From Geodermatophilus bullaregiensis (GTDB taxonomy: Bacteria; Actinomycetota; Actinomycetes; Mycobacteriales; Geodermatophilaceae): a stretch of 64,000 nt of DNA. The stretch lies in assembly GCF_016907675.1 (NCBI RefSeq), contig NZ_JAFBCJ010000001.1, positions 4,278,001 through 4,342,000 on the forward strand. The letters are read 5' to 3'. The notes under the pieces are model-generated. The model saw only the letters and a list, made by a program, of their open reading frames with translations, did no database searches and was not told the DNA's origin. How positions within the stretch are numbered: position 1 is the first letter of the stretch; the number at the start of each line of letters is the position of its first letter. Positions 9,935-20,662 of the stretch are shown here, one piece after another. The translations under genes and the position numbers were made by a program.

Positions 9935-10615
9935 ATGGCCGTGGACGACGACCGGGACGGCGTCATCCGGGTGTTCCTGCTGGACGACCACGAGATCGTC
10001 CGGCGCGGGGTCGCCGACGTGCTCGGGACCGACCCGGGGATCGCCGTCGTCGGGGAGGCGAAGAACGCCGCGGAGGCGATCGCCCGCATCCCCGCGCTGC
10101 GCCCGGACGTCGCGGTCCTCGACGTGCGGCTGCCCGACGGCGACGGGGTCGCGGTCTGCCGGGAGGTCCGCGCCCTCGTGCCCGAGCTCAAGGTGATCAT
10201 GCTGACGAGCTACAGCGACGACGAGGCGCTGTTCGAGGCGATCGTGGCCGGGGCCTCGGGCTACCTGCTCAAGCAGATCCTCGGCCAGGACCTGGTCAGC
10301 GGCGTGCGCACGGTCGCCGGCGGCGGCTCGCTGCTCGACCCGCGGGCGGCCACGGCGGTGCTGGAGCGCATGCGGCGCGCGGCCGAGCCCGCCGGGCCGC
10401 TGGCCGGGCTCAGCGCGCAGGAGCGCACCGTCCTGCAGCTGATCGGGGAGGGGCTGACCAACCGCCAGATCGGCGAGCGCATGTTCCTGGCGGAGAAGAC
10501 GGTCAAGAACTACGTCTCGCACCTGCTGGCGAAGCTGGGTCTGGAGCGCCGCACGCAGGTCGCGGTGCTCGCCACGGAGCTGCGCAGCGGGTCGCCGGCG
10601 TCCCGGCCGCACTGA
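9935..10615 (+). CDS. devR: DevR/DosR-like response regulator
   Basis: This 226-residue NarL/LuxR-type regulator has a receiver domain with phosphorylated Asp63 ([11 protein letters not shown]) and conserved Lys113. A C-terminal LuxR helix-turn-helix (about 157-215) contains [20 protein letters not shown]. Both halves resemble mycobacterial DevR/DosR closely, including [11 protein letters not shown]. DevR activates dormancy and hypoxia genes when phosphorylated by DevS or DosT. The cognate kinase gene lies convergent, only nine bases from this stop, instead of downstream as in Mycobacterium. The start has GGGGAGGACAG just upstream. Confidence 0.9.
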   Translation: MAVDDDRDGVIRVFLLDDHEIVRRGVADVLGTDPGIAVVGEAKNAAEAIARIPALRPDVAVLDVRLPDGDGVAVCREVRALVPELKVIMLTSYSDDEALFEAIVAGASGYLLKQILGQDLVSGVRTVAGGGSLLDPRAATAVLERMRRAAEPAGPLAGLSAQERTVLQLIGEGLTNRQIGERMFLAEKTVKNYVSHLLAKLGLERRTQVAVLATELRSGSPASRPH

Positions 10616-10624
10616 GCACCGCCG

Positions 10625-12415
<1,791 letters not shown>

Positions 12416-12880
12416 TCAGCGGTCCCGGCCGCCGGGCGGGACGTCGAGGCGCAGCTCGGGGAAGGCCAGCTCGGCGTACCGGAACGCGCCGCCCGGGAGG
12501 TGCCAGACGGCGGCCCCGCGGACCGGGCGGGCGCGGCCGTCGACGACGGTCCACCCGTCCACCGGCGTGCTCCAGGTGGCCCGCACCGGCCCGCCGGGGA
12601 GGTCGGCCCAGCGGTCGCCGGCGTCGCTCACCGAGACCCGGAAGCCGTCGTCCGTCGCGGCGTCCCCGGTGGTCCGCGGCGCCAGCAGGGACCACGTCCG
12701 CGGCCGGCCGACGACGCCCGTCGCGCGCAGGTGGCGGGCGGCCACGGGCGGCAGTCCGGCGAGGTCGTCCTCGGTCCCCGGCCCGGGCGCCGCGGGCCCG
12801 GCGGGCAGCCCGGCCGCGGCCACCCTCCGTGTGGAGGCGCGCGGCGGTCGTCGTGGGGCGGGACGGTCGGGAGTGGACAC
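12416..12880 (-). CDS. Hypothetical protein, DUF6544-like
   Basis: This 154-residue protein starts at GTG 12880 with GGAGG seven bases upstream. The N-terminus is rich in Pro, Ala and Arg and looks disordered. From about residue 40, LAGLPPVAARHLRATGVVGRPR resembles the opening of DUF6544-type proteins (LPxPVxRYLR...GxPRPR), but the domain here is short. The C-terminal half is Trp-rich (ADLPGGPVRATWSTPVDGWT). It lies upstream of and in the same direction as the DevS-like gene, with an interval of 78 bases. No function can be assigned. Confidence 0.55.
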   Translation of the reverse strand: MSTPDRPAPRRPPRASTRRVAAAGLPAGPAAPGPGTEDDLAGLPPVAARHLRATGVVGRPRTWSLLAPRTTGDAATDDGFRVSVSDAGDRWADLPGGPVRATWSTPVDGWTVVDGRARPVRGAAVWHLPGGAFRYAELAFPELRLDVPPGGRDR

Positions 12881-13055
12881 CGGGCACCTCCGGGTGCGGA
12901 GCGGGGATCGCCGTCGTGACCGGGGACCTGGGACCCCGGTCGGCGCCGCCCTTGGTCCGTACCGCCCCGGGACGCCGGTCGCCAGTCTCGGGTCAGGCCA
13001 CCGGCGCCCGGGGGTGACCGCCCCCGGTCCCGGCCGGTGGGGTGGGGAGGACGTC

Positions 13056-14624
13056 GTGTCCGACGACCGGACGCCGTATCCCGTGCGGGTCGACGCGTCG
13101 CTCGACGCCTCGCTCTCCCGCGGGCTGTGGCTGGTGAAGTGGCTGTTGCTGATCCCGCACTACGTTGTGCTGTTCTTCCTGTGGATCGCCTACACGGTCG
13201 TGGGCGTGGTGGCGTTCTTCGCGATCCTGTTCACCGGGCGCTACCCGCGGGCGCTGTTCGACTTCAACGTCGGCGTCCTGCGGTGGAGCTGGCGGGTGCA
13301 CCACTACGGCTACGGGGCCCTGGGCACCGACCGCTACCCGCCGTTCACCCTCGCCGACGTCCCCGAGTACCCGGCCCACCTCGACGTCCCCTACCCCGAG
13401 CGGCTGTCCCGGGGTCTGGTCCTCGTGAAGTGGTGGCTGCTGGCCCTCCCGCACTACCTCGTGCTGGCGCTGTTCGTCGGCGGGGGCGTGTGGTTCGGCG
13501 CCGGCTGGGGGGCCGGGGACGGCGTCTGGGACGACGCCCGGGACGACGGCTGGGCCTTCGGCGGGCTGGTGGCGCTGCTGGTGCTGGTCGCCGGTGTGGT
13601 GCTGCTGGTCACCGGGCGCTACCCGCGGCCGGTCTACGACTTCGTGCTCGGCATGGACCGCTGGGCGCTGCGGGTGGCGGCCTACGTCGGCCTGATGACC
13701 GACCGGTACCCGCCGTTCCGCCTCGACATGGGCGGCACGGACCCCGGCTCGGTCCCGGCCGGCCCGTCGCCGACCGCGCCGGCCGGCGGGGTGGCCGCAC
13801 GGCCGGTGAGCGCTCCCGCCGCGTCGTCGCCGGGCAGCTGGACGGCGGGACGCGTGGTCGCGGTGGTGGTCGGTGCGCTGCTGGTGCTGGCCTCGACGGG
13901 TCCGCTGGCCGCCGGGAGCGCGCTGCTGTGGGCCGACCAGGTCGACCGCGACGACTCCGGCTTCGTGTGGACGCCGGACGCCACGGTGAGCACGGCGGAG
14001 TACGCGCTGGCCAGCGAGGGCGTCGTCCTGGAGGGCGAGGGGCTCGACTGGGTCGTCGACGACCTGCTGGGCACCGCGCTGCTCGAGGTGACGCCCACGG
14101 ACCCGGACGACGAGCTGTTCGTCGCGGTCGGGCGCACCGCCGAGGTCGATGGGTACCTGAGCGGTGTGGGCCGCGGGGTGCTCGGCTCGCTCGGGTCTCG
14201 CGACGACGTGACGGACGACCTGCGGCCGGTTCCCGTCCCCGGCGGCCCGCCGGCCGTGCCCCCGGGTGAGGCCGACGTCTGGGCCGCGTCGGCGACCGGG
14301 AGCGGGACGCAGGTGCTCGACTGGCGTCCGGTCGAGGGCGACTGGACCGTCGTGGTGATGCGCGCCGACGGCGGCGCGGACGTGTCCGCCGACATCCGGG
14401 CGGCGGCCACGGTGCCGGGGCTGACCTGGATGGCCGCGGGCCTGCTGGTCCTCGGGCTGGTCCTCGCCGGTCTCGGGGTCCTGCTGATCGCGAACGCGGT
14501 GCGGCGGGCCGGGCAGTACCCGCCGTCCGGTGGGGTGCCGGCGCAGTGGACCCCGCCTCCGCCGGTGGCCGTCCCGGGCGGCGGCGACCCCGCCCGCAGC
14601 TCCCCGCCGGCGCACGCCCGCTGA
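13056..14624 (+). CDS. DUF4389 membrane protein with tandem domains
   Basis: This 522-residue membrane protein starts at GTG 13056 behind GGGGAGGA. It carries two successive DUF4389-type units: LVKWLLLIPHYVVLFFLWIA near residues 27-46 and LVKWWLLALPHYLVLALFVG near 125-144. Each is followed by FTGRYPR/VTGRYPR and a short basic turn. A Pro/Ala linker leads to a further membrane helix (about 265-290), an extracytoplasmic domain and a final helix (about 450-475). It ends in a proline-rich tail. Such proteins are common in actinobacteria and their role is unknown. It is followed by the second dispersed hairpin. Confidence 0.85.
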   Translation: MSDDRTPYPVRVDASLDASLSRGLWLVKWLLLIPHYVVLFFLWIAYTVVGVVAFFAILFTGRYPRALFDFNVGVLRWSWRVHHYGYGALGTDRYPPFTLADVPEYPAHLDVPYPERLSRGLVLVKWWLLALPHYLVLALFVGGGVWFGAGWGAGDGVWDDARDDGWAFGGLVALLVLVAGVVLLVTGRYPRPVYDFVLGMDRWALRVAAYVGLMTDRYPPFRLDMGGTDPGSVPAGPSPTAPAGGVAARPVSAPAASSPGSWTAGRVVAVVVGALLVLASTGPLAAGSALLWADQVDRDDSGFVWTPDATVSTAEYALASEGVVLEGEGLDWVVDDLLGTALLEVTPTDPDDELFVAVGRTAEVDGYLSGVGRGVLGSLGSRDDVTDDLRPVPVPGGPPAVPPGEADVWAASATGSGTQVLDWRPVEGDWTVVVMRADGGADVSADIRAAATVPGLTWMAAGLLVLGLVLAGLGVLLIANAVRRAGQYPPSGGVPAQWTPPPPVAVPGGGDPARSSPPAHAR

Positions 14625-14642
14625 GGGCCCGGGTTCCGTCTC

Positions 14643-14708
14643 GATCATCGGGTCGTTGCCGTTCCCGCCGGTGTGTCGGCGCGTGTCGGCGGCAACGACC
14701 CGATGGTC
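14643..14708. repeat. Dispersed hairpin repeat, copy 2
   Basis: ATCGGGTCGTTGCCG (14647-14661) is perfectly complementary to CGGCAACGACCCGAT (14690-14704) across a 28-base loop, and the pairing continues outward with mismatches. It lies between the stops of two convergent genes and touches the stop of the minus-strand one. It matches the copy at 9522-9587 in both arms and in much of the loop. It is probably a bidirectional terminator in effect, possibly a short mobile palindrome by origin. Confidence 0.8.
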
Positions 14709-15486
14709 AACTGCTGACGACCAGCTCCAGCCCCTCCTCGGTCTCGGCGGCCAGCGCCCGGCCCACGGCGACCGCGTGGGTCATCCGCAGGCTGCCGGCC
14801 AGCCACAGCAGGACGTCGTGCAGCCGCAGCCGGGTGATCGGCCGGCCGAGGAGCGTCGCCGCCGCCGTCTCCAGCCGGGTGAAGGCCACGGCGTTGGCCC
14901 GCAGCTCGCGGGAGACGACGGCCTCCGGCCCGCTGTCACCCTCGACGACGTGCCCGGACAGCTGGCGGCGGGTGACGCCGTCGAGCAGCGGCACGAGTGA
15001 CGGCTGCCGGTGGTGCAGCGCGGCGACGACGTGGCGCGCGCCGGGCCGCTCGCCGAGCGCACGCAGCAGCGCGCCGACGGTGCCGGGCTCGGCGAGAACG
15101 GAGAACTCGTCGTCGGGCAGCTCCCAGAAGGCCTTCCCGGCGGCGCGGTCCTCGAGGGCCTGCGCGAGCGGCCGGACGTCGTCCAGCGCGGTGCGGACCT
15201 CGCGCCAGCCGGCCGGGTCGAGCCGGCCGTGCAGGCCCTCGGCGAGCAGGACGTCGCGGTCGGTGGCCGCGTCGCCGGTCTCGCGGCGCTGGCCGTCGTA
15301 GCGGTCGAACCCGTAGGCGAGCACCTGGAACCACCGGCCCTGCGGCGCGCTGGGGGAGCGGAAGAACAGCGGACGGCGCCCGCGCGCGTAGCCCAGGACG
15401 GCGGCCAGCGCGGTGGGCAGCGCGATCGGGTCGGGTCCGGCGCTGGGGAGGACGAGGGCGGCGTCGGTCCCTCGTCCCCCTGTCAC
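14707..15486 (-). CDS. DUF6308-like hypothetical protein
   Basis: I place the start at GTG 15486, which has GAGGAGG eight bases upstream, giving 259 residues. The frame is open further upstream but there it has poor codon character. The protein is soluble and helical, with a central stretch RRPLFFRSPSAPQGRWFQVLAYGFDRYD resembling the DUF6308 family (LxFYDxx followed by a long helical body). The C-terminal half (TRLRLHDVLLWLAGSLRM) is strongly helical. No catalytic motif is visible. The gene is divergent from the TIGR03086-type gene and ends at the hairpin repeat. Confidence 0.6.
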   Translation of the reverse strand: MTGGRGTDAALVLPSAGPDPIALPTALAAVLGYARGRRPLFFRSPSAPQGRWFQVLAYGFDRYDGQRRETGDAATDRDVLLAEGLHGRLDPAGWREVRTALDDVRPLAQALEDRAAGKAFWELPDDEFSVLAEPGTVGALLRALGERPGARHVVAALHHRQPSLVPLLDGVTRRQLSGHVVEGDSGPEAVVSRELRANAVAFTRLETAAATLLGRPITRLRLHDVLLWLAGSLRMTHAVAVGRALAAETEEGLELVVSS

Positions 15487-15559
15487 GGGCCCATCCTCCT
15501 CGCTGCACGGGCTCCCGCGGGGACCGATGAGTCGTGGCGGGGCGGGCGGTCTGCCCCGC

Positions 15560-16132
15560 ATGACGACGATCGACCTGGGCCCGGCCGCGGCCGCGGTGAC
15601 CGCGGTGGTGGCGGGCGTGCGCGACGACCAGCTCTCCGCGCCGACACCGTGCACGGAGATGCCGGTGGCCGCGGTCCTCGACCACCTCGCCGGGCTGACC
15701 CACGCCTTCCGGATGGCCGCGGAGAAGACGCCGGTGGACGGCGCGCCGCGGGCCTCCGCCGACGCGCTGCCCGCCGACTGGCGCACCCGCATCCCCGAGC
15801 AGCTCGACGCGCTGGCGGTGGCCTGGCGGGAGCCGTCCGCGTGGCAGGGCACCGCGTCGGCCGGGGGAGTGGTGATGCCGGCCGACGTCTGCGCGCTGGT
15901 GGCGCTCGACGAGGTCGTCGTCCACGGCTGGGACCTCGCCGTCGCCACCGGCCAGCCCTACGCCGTCGACGACGCCTCCGCGGAGGCCGCCATGGGCTTC
16001 GTGGCGTCCTTCGGCGACGACCGGCCGCCGAGCCTGTTCGGCCCGCGCGTGCCGGTGCCCGACGACGCCCCGGCGCTCGACCGGCTGATCGGCGCCACCG
16101 GCCGCGATCCGTCCTGGCGGCCGCCGGGCTGA
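15560..16132 (+). CDS. TIGR03086-type metal-binding protein (DinB-like fold)
   Basis: This 190-residue protein begins MTTIDLGPAAAAVTAVVAGV and contains DDQLSAPTPCTEMPVAAVLD followed by HLAGLTHAF, the hallmark of the mycothiol-dependent maleylpyruvate isomerase/TIGR03086 N-terminal domain. The His of this motif together with later His residues (VVVHGWDLAVATG) would bind a divalent metal. Proteins of this group are numerous in actinobacteria and are often linked to mycothiol transfer, but most lack a known substrate. An in-frame ATG at 15527 is possible and would add 11 residues. The SDR gene follows after 17 bases, so the two may be cotranscribed. Confidence 0.85.
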   Translation: MTTIDLGPAAAAVTAVVAGVRDDQLSAPTPCTEMPVAAVLDHLAGLTHAFRMAAEKTPVDGAPRASADALPADWRTRIPEQLDALAVAWREPSAWQGTASAGGVVMPADVCALVALDEVVVHGWDLAVATGQPYAVDDASAEAAMGFVASFGDDRPPSLFGPRVPVPDDAPALDRLIGATGRDPSWRPPG

Positions 16133-16149
16133 GGGCCGAGGCTGGGGGC

Positions 16150-16947
16150 GTGCGTCCCCTCGACGAGCAGACCGTGCTGATCACCGGCGCCACCGACGGC
16201 CTCGGCCGGGCGCTGGCCCGCGACCTCGCCGGCCGCGGCATGACCGTGCTGGTGCACGGCCGCGACCGGGCGCGCGGGCAGGCGGTGGTCGACGAGCTGG
16301 GGTCGCGGGCGCGGCTGTACCTCGCCGACCTGGCCTCGCTGGCGCAGGTGCGGGCGATGGCCGCGGCGATCAAGGCCGACGTCGACCGGCTCGACGTGCT
16401 GGTCAGCAACGCCGGCATCGGCCGCGAGGTGCCCGGCGGCCCGGCCCGGCAGGAGAGCGCGGACGGCGTCGAGCTGCGGTTCGCCGTCAACTACCTGGCC
16501 GGGTACCTGCTCACCCGCGAGCTGCTGCCGCTGCTGCGGGCCGCGGGGTCGGCGCGGATCGTCAACGTCTCGTCGGCGGCGCAGATGCTGCTCGACCTCG
16601 ACGACGTCCACCTGACCCGCGGCTACAGCGGCACGCGGGCGTACAGCCAGAGCAAGCTCGCGCAGATCCTGTCGACGGTCGACCTGGCGGAGGAGCTCGA
16701 GGGCACCGGCATCACGGTCAACGCGCTGCACCCGGCGACGTTCATGCCGACGAAGATCGTCGCCACGCCGACGTCGACCATCGAGGAGGGCGTCGAGGCG
16801 ACGGCGCGGCTGGTGGTCGACCCGGCGCTGGAGGGCGTGACCGGGCGCTACTTCGACGGGCTGCGCGAGACCCGGGCGCACGAGCAGGCCTACGACCCGG
16901 CCGCGCGGGCGGCGCTGCGCCGGCTGTCCGACGAGCTGGTCGGGTGA
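16150..16947 (+). CDS. Short-chain dehydrogenase/reductase (SDR)
   Basis: This 265-residue classical SDR has the nucleotide motif TGATDGLG (12-19), NAGI near residue 87, the catalytic Ser of VNVSSAAQ (about 141) and the catalytic pair Tyr165/Lys169 in AYSQSKLAQ. HGRDR after the second strand suggests NADP use. The pattern resembles retinol dehydrogenase-like SDRs. The substrate is unknown. GTG 16150 is the first good start after the upstream stop. Confidence 0.88.
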   Translation: MRPLDEQTVLITGATDGLGRALARDLAGRGMTVLVHGRDRARGQAVVDELGSRARLYLADLASLAQVRAMAAAIKADVDRLDVLVSNAGIGREVPGGPARQESADGVELRFAVNYLAGYLLTRELLPLLRAAGSARIVNVSSAAQMLLDLDDVHLTRGYSGTRAYSQSKLAQILSTVDLAEELEGTGITVNALHPATFMPTKIVATPTSTIEEGVEATARLVVDPALEGVTGRYFDGLRETRAHEQAYDPAARAALRRLSDELVG

Positions 16948-16978
16948 CGGCCGCGCCGCCACCCGACCTCCGTCGTCC

Positions 16979-18157
16979 TCAGCTCTGGCCCGACTTCTCC
17001 TTCTCGTACCGCTCGGTCATGGTGGCGACGGCCTGCATCTGCTGGGCGGCGTAGTCCTCGCGCTTGCCCATGGCGTGCTCCTTGGCGTCCAGGGTCGCCT
17101 GGGCGTGGGTGACCTGGCCGCCCTGGAAGTGCGGCATGACGTGCTGGGCGATGAGCTCCCACGACCGCCTGGTGGCCTGCGGGTTGGCCCACTCGTGGCC
17201 GAGCAGCAGCATCGCGCCGAAGCCGCCGGACTGGTCCCACAGCCGCTGCACCTGCGCGCGGGCGTCCTCGACGGTGCCGATGGCGCCGATGCCGGCCTCG
17301 TTGATGAAGTCGATCATCTCCTTGGCGTCGCCGCCCTCGACCGCCATCTGCGGGAACGCCGCCGTCTTCTGGAAGTAGCGGAACCAGGTCTCGATGCCGT
17401 ACTGGACGTCGGCGTAGGCCTGCTCCCGGGTCTCGGCGATGTGCATGAGCCCGACCAGCCGCCAGTCCCGGCGGGAGACGGTCTGCCCGAAGTGCTGCGC
17501 CCGCTCCTCGACGACGTTCCAGTGGTGGGCGAGGGCGTCGAAGCCGTCCTTGCTGAGCGTCGCGCCGATCGACAGCAGCCCGATGCCGTGCCGGCCGGCC
17601 ATGCGCGGGCCGGTGGGGGAGGCGACCGCGGCGACGGCGACCTCGAAGCAGGGCTGGGTGTAGGGGCGCAGGTGCAGCCGGGCGTTGACCAGGGTGTGCG
17701 TCTTCGTCTGCTCGGTGACCGTCTCGCCGCGCAGCAGCCGCATGATGATGTCGAGGTCGACCTCGAGCAGCTCGCGGGTGTCGGTCGGGTTGAGCCCCAG
17801 CATCATCGAGTCGGTGGGCAGCGAGCCCGGCCCGCAGCCGAGCATGGCGCGCCCGCGGGTGAGGTGGTCGAGCAGCACCATGCGCTCGGCCACCCAGAGC
17901 GGGTTGTGGTAGGCGATCGAGGTGACGCCGGTGCCCAACTTGATGTGCCGCGTGCGCTCGGCGGCCGCGGCGATGAAGATCTCCGGCGAGGCGATGATCT
18001 CCGTGCCGGCCGAGTGGTGCTCGCCGATCCAGGCCTCGTCGTAACCGAGCCGGTCGAGGTGCTCGACGAGCTCGAGGTCGCGCTGCAGCGCGAGCGTCGG
18101 GTTCTCCCCGGCGGGGTGGAACGGGGCCAGGAAGGTGCCGAAGCGCAGCCGGTCCAT
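16979..18157 (-). CDS. LLM-class flavin-dependent oxidoreductase
   Basis: This 392-residue luciferase-like monooxygenase begins MDRLRFGTFLAPFHPAGENP and contains DEAWIGEHHSAGTEIIASP, typical of the F420/FMN-dependent LLM family (limonene monooxygenase-like branch). The TIM-barrel features GTGVTSIAYHNPLWVAERM and GRAMLGCGPGS match the flavin-binding positions. The likely reaction is oxygenation of a hydrophobic or terpene-like substrate with reduced flavin from a partner reductase, which is not encoded nearby. The C-terminus extends beyond the barrel in a helical, charged tail (HAMGKREDYAAQQMQAVATM). Confidence 0.88.
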   Translation of the reverse strand: MDRLRFGTFLAPFHPAGENPTLALQRDLELVEHLDRLGYDEAWIGEHHSAGTEIIASPEIFIAAAAERTRHIKLGTGVTSIAYHNPLWVAERMVLLDHLTRGRAMLGCGPGSLPTDSMMLGLNPTDTRELLEVDLDIIMRLLRGETVTEQTKTHTLVNARLHLRPYTQPCFEVAVAAVASPTGPRMAGRHGIGLLSIGATLSKDGFDALAHHWNVVEERAQHFGQTVSRRDWRLVGLMHIAETREQAYADVQYGIETWFRYFQKTAAFPQMAVEGGDAKEMIDFINEAGIGAIGTVEDARAQVQRLWDQSGGFGAMLLLGHEWANPQATRRSWELIAQHVMPHFQGGQVTHAQATLDAKEHAMGKREDYAAQQMQAVATMTERYEKEKSGQS

Positions 18158-18230
18158 GGGGTCTCCTCGGGTTGGCGGTGTCCCGGAAAGTAATCCAGGT
18201 CACACCCCCGTGGCGATGCCCCCGGGCGGG

Positions 18231-19292
18231 TCAGCCGACGACGAACGCGGTGGACGACGGGGCGTCGCTGGTGATGCAGGAGCCGATGACGGTGAGCCGG
18301 TCGCCGGCCAGCGCCACCCGGCCGAAGGTGGCCTGGCCCTCGCACAGCCGCACGTCGCCGACCTGCTCCCCGCTGGCCAGGTCGAGGGTGATGACGCCGG
18401 ACTCGACCTCGAAGCCGGCGACGGGCAGGTGGGCCGCGCGCCCGTCCGGGGTGACGGCGAGGTCAGCCGGCACGCGGTCGGTGCCGGGGACGGCGTGCGA
18501 GGCGGTGACCTCGCCGCCGGCGACGACGACCACGCGGAACGGGTCGTCGCCCGAGCCGGCGGTGAGCACGGCGACGGCGGTGCCGTCGTCGGCGAGGCGG
18601 AGGGCGGACGGGATGCTGGCCGGCCGGTCGGGGGCCAGCTCCACCGGGCCGGTCATCCGCTCGAGCTGCGCGTCCCAGCCGGCCAGGACCGCGACGTCGG
18701 CGAGGTCGGGGGCGCGGGCGTCGCTGAGCAGCGCGGTCGGCCCGCCGTCGTCCCGGACGGCCAGCGTGTGGACGGTGAGCCCCTCGTCGAGGTCGGTCTC
18801 GGTGAGGACGTCGCCGGTGGCGACGTCGACGCTCGCGAGCGTCCCCTTCTCCGTCGCGGCGTAGAGACGCCGCCCGTCGGGGGAGAGGGCCGCGGTGGTC
18901 ACGGTGACGCCGAGTCCGGTGACCGCGGACCTGTCGCTCCGGACGGCGGTCAGCCGGTCGGGGCCGGCGGCCAGCGCGGTGCCGTCGGGGGTGAGGAACA
19001 GCTGCGTGCCGACGCCGTCGATGCGCCGGACGTCGCCGAGCCCCTCCGCGGTGACGGAGGCGAGGTAGCCGACGGCCGGGTCGTCGGTGCCGGCGAGGAG
19101 GGCGAGCGCGCCGCCGTCCTCGGTGGGGGCGAGGTCGAGGACGTCGACGCCGCCGGGCGCGACGGCGTCGAGGTCGACGGTGCCCAGGACCTCGGTGAAC
19201 GGCCGGGGTGGCGCCGGCTCCGGGGACCCGCTGGTGCAGCCGGTGACCAGCAGCGCGGCGAGGACCGCGGCGGCGCGGCGGGCGGGCGGCAT
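18231..19292 (-). CDS. Beta-propeller-like lipoprotein (paralogue 1)
   Basis: This 353-residue secreted lipoprotein has signal peptide MPPARRAAAVLAALLVTGC, with Cys19 as the lipidation site, followed by a Pro/Ser linker. The rest consists of repeated short beta motifs of the type DVATGDVLTETDLDEG and LAVTPDGRAAHLPVAGF, which suggest a seven-bladed propeller of the YVTN/NHL kind. The end, TVIGSCITSDAPSSTAFVVG, matches the end of the lipoprotein encoded at 29555-30583, so the two are paralogues. The function is unknown; a surface binding role is inferred. ATG 19292 has GGAG six bases upstream. Confidence 0.8.
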   Translation of the reverse strand: MPPARRAAAVLAALLVTGCTSGSPEPAPPRPFTEVLGTVDLDAVAPGGVDVLDLAPTEDGGALALLAGTDDPAVGYLASVTAEGLGDVRRIDGVGTQLFLTPDGTALAAGPDRLTAVRSDRSAVTGLGVTVTTAALSPDGRRLYAATEKGTLASVDVATGDVLTETDLDEGLTVHTLAVRDDGGPTALLSDARAPDLADVAVLAGWDAQLERMTGPVELAPDRPASIPSALRLADDGTAVAVLTAGSGDDPFRVVVVAGGEVTASHAVPGTDRVPADLAVTPDGRAAHLPVAGFEVESGVITLDLASGEQVGDVRLCEGQATFGRVALAGDRLTVIGSCITSDAPSSTAFVVG

Positions 19293-19440
19293 CAGGGCTC
19301 CGGGAGTCGGTGCGGCGAGTGTGCGTACGCGCTGGCCGGGGCGGCAACCGCGGGGCTCGCTGACGGCGTCGTCCGGTGTCGTGGTCTGATGCCCCGGCGG
19401 GCCGGCAGCGGTGCCGAGCCCCTGATCCGGAGGTGCGCTC

Positions 19441-20184
19441 GTGGCTGACGCTGAGGTCCTGCTCGAGGTCGACGGCGGCGTGGCGGTGGTGACGCTCAAC
19501 GCGCCCGACCGGCGCAACGCGCTGACGCCGCAGATGGCCGAGGAGCTCATCTCGGTGTTCGACGAGGTGGACGCCCGGCCCGAGGTCGGCGCGCTGGTGG
19601 TGCGGGCGGTGGGCAGGTCGTTCTGCGCCGGCGGGGACATCGCGACGCTGACCTCCGCGGGCAGGGACCCGGCCGCGCCCGAGGCCTACGAGGGCATGAG
19701 CCGGATCTACGACTCCTTCTACCGGCTGGGGCAGGTCAGGGTGCCGACGGTCGCGGCGGTGCGCGGGTCGGCGGTGGGCGCCGGGATGAACATGCTGCTG
19801 GCGGCCGACCTGCGGATCGTGGCGTCGGACGCCCGCCTGATCGCCGGGTTCCTCAAGCGGGGCATGCACCCCGGTGGCGGGCACTTCGTCATCCTGTCGC
19901 GGCTGATCGGCCGCGAGGCCGCCGCGGCGATGGCGCTGTTCGGCGAGGAGGTCAACGGGACCCGCGCGGTCGACCTGGGCCTGGCGTGGGAGGCGGTGGA
20001 CGACGCCGCCGTCGAGGACCGCGCGCTGGAGCTGGCCCGCCGCGTGGCCGCCGACCCCGAGCTCGCGCGGGTGGCGGTGGGCAACTTCCGCAAGGAGGTC
20101 GTCAACGGCGCGGTGAGCTGGGAGGTCGCCACCCAGTTCGAGCGCCCGGCGCAGATGTGGTCGATGCGCCGCTCGGCCCGGTAG
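19441..20184 (+). CDS. Enoyl-CoA hydratase/isomerase (crotonase) family protein
   Basis: This 247-residue crotonase-fold protein starts at GTG 19441 with GGAGGT seven bases upstream. The oxyanion-hole segments are RSFCAGGDIATL (about 60-71) and VRGSAVGAGMNMLLAADLRI (about 103-122). The position normally holding the PEI glutamate of true hydratases reads FLKRGMHPGGGH, and the second catalytic glutamate also appears replaced in REAAAAMALFG. It may therefore catalyse another crotonase reaction, such as isomerisation or hydrolysis, and not hydration. It is divergent from the first lipoprotein gene. Confidence 0.85.
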   Translation: MADAEVLLEVDGGVAVVTLNAPDRRNALTPQMAEELISVFDEVDARPEVGALVVRAVGRSFCAGGDIATLTSAGRDPAAPEAYEGMSRIYDSFYRLGQVRVPTVAAVRGSAVGAGMNMLLAADLRIVASDARLIAGFLKRGMHPGGGHFVILSRLIGREAAAAMALFGEEVNGTRAVDLGLAWEAVDDAAVEDRALELARRVAADPELARVAVGNFRKEVVNGAVSWEVATQFERPAQMWSMRRSAR

Positions 20185-20269
20185 GTCGAGCCGGACGAGG
20201 ACGGACCCGTCGGGACGAACCTCCCCGGCGGGGACGGCCGGCTCGTGTCGAACGGCCCGACCGCGGGGA

Positions 20270-20662
20270 TCAGACGGTGACGACGCGGAGGTCGCTGATC
20301 TCGGCGAGCACCTCGTAGTCGGCGTCCTGGGTGACCACCGGGACGTCGTGTGTCAGCGCGGTCGCGGCGATCCAGGTGTCGTGGACGTCGACCCGCCGGC
20401 CAGCCGCGGCCAGGAGGAGTCGCAGCCGGGCCCACTCGTCGGCCACGGCCGTGTCGACGGGGAGGGGATGGAGGTCGGCCACGTTCTGCAGGGTGGACAG
20501 CCGACGCGACCGAACGGAGACGTCCGTGGCGGCGAGGACGCCGGCGCGCAGCTCGCCGTAGGTCACCACCGAGACGGCGACCTCGTCCGGCAGCGCCGAG
20601 AGGTCCAGCTCCCGCCCCTCCTGGGCGATGAAGACGCTGGTGTCCAACAGGCCGCGGCTCAC
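20270..20662 (-). CDS. vapC: VapC-type PIN-domain toxin
   Basis: This 130-residue PIN-domain ribonuclease has its acidic metal-binding residues at Asp7 (GLLDTSVFI), Glu37 (TYGELRAG), Asp95 (VHDTWIAAT) and Asp113/115 (TQDADYE), all in their usual places. VapC toxins cleave tRNA or rRNA and are held inactive by the cognate antitoxin. The GTG start overlaps the antitoxin stop (GTGA), so expression is coupled to the antitoxin gene upstream. Confidence 0.9.
   Translation of the reverse strand: MSRGLLDTSVFIAQEGRELDLSALPDEVAVSVVTYGELRAGVLAATDVSVRSRRLSTLQNVADLHPLPVDTAVADEWARLRLLLAAAGRRVDVHDTWIAATALTHDVPVVTQDADYEVLAEISDLRVVTV

Noticed and set aside
15527-15559. Earlier in-frame start for the TIGR03086-type protein
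   Set aside because: The added residues (MSRGGAGGLPR) are not family-like and the upstream ribosome site is no better.
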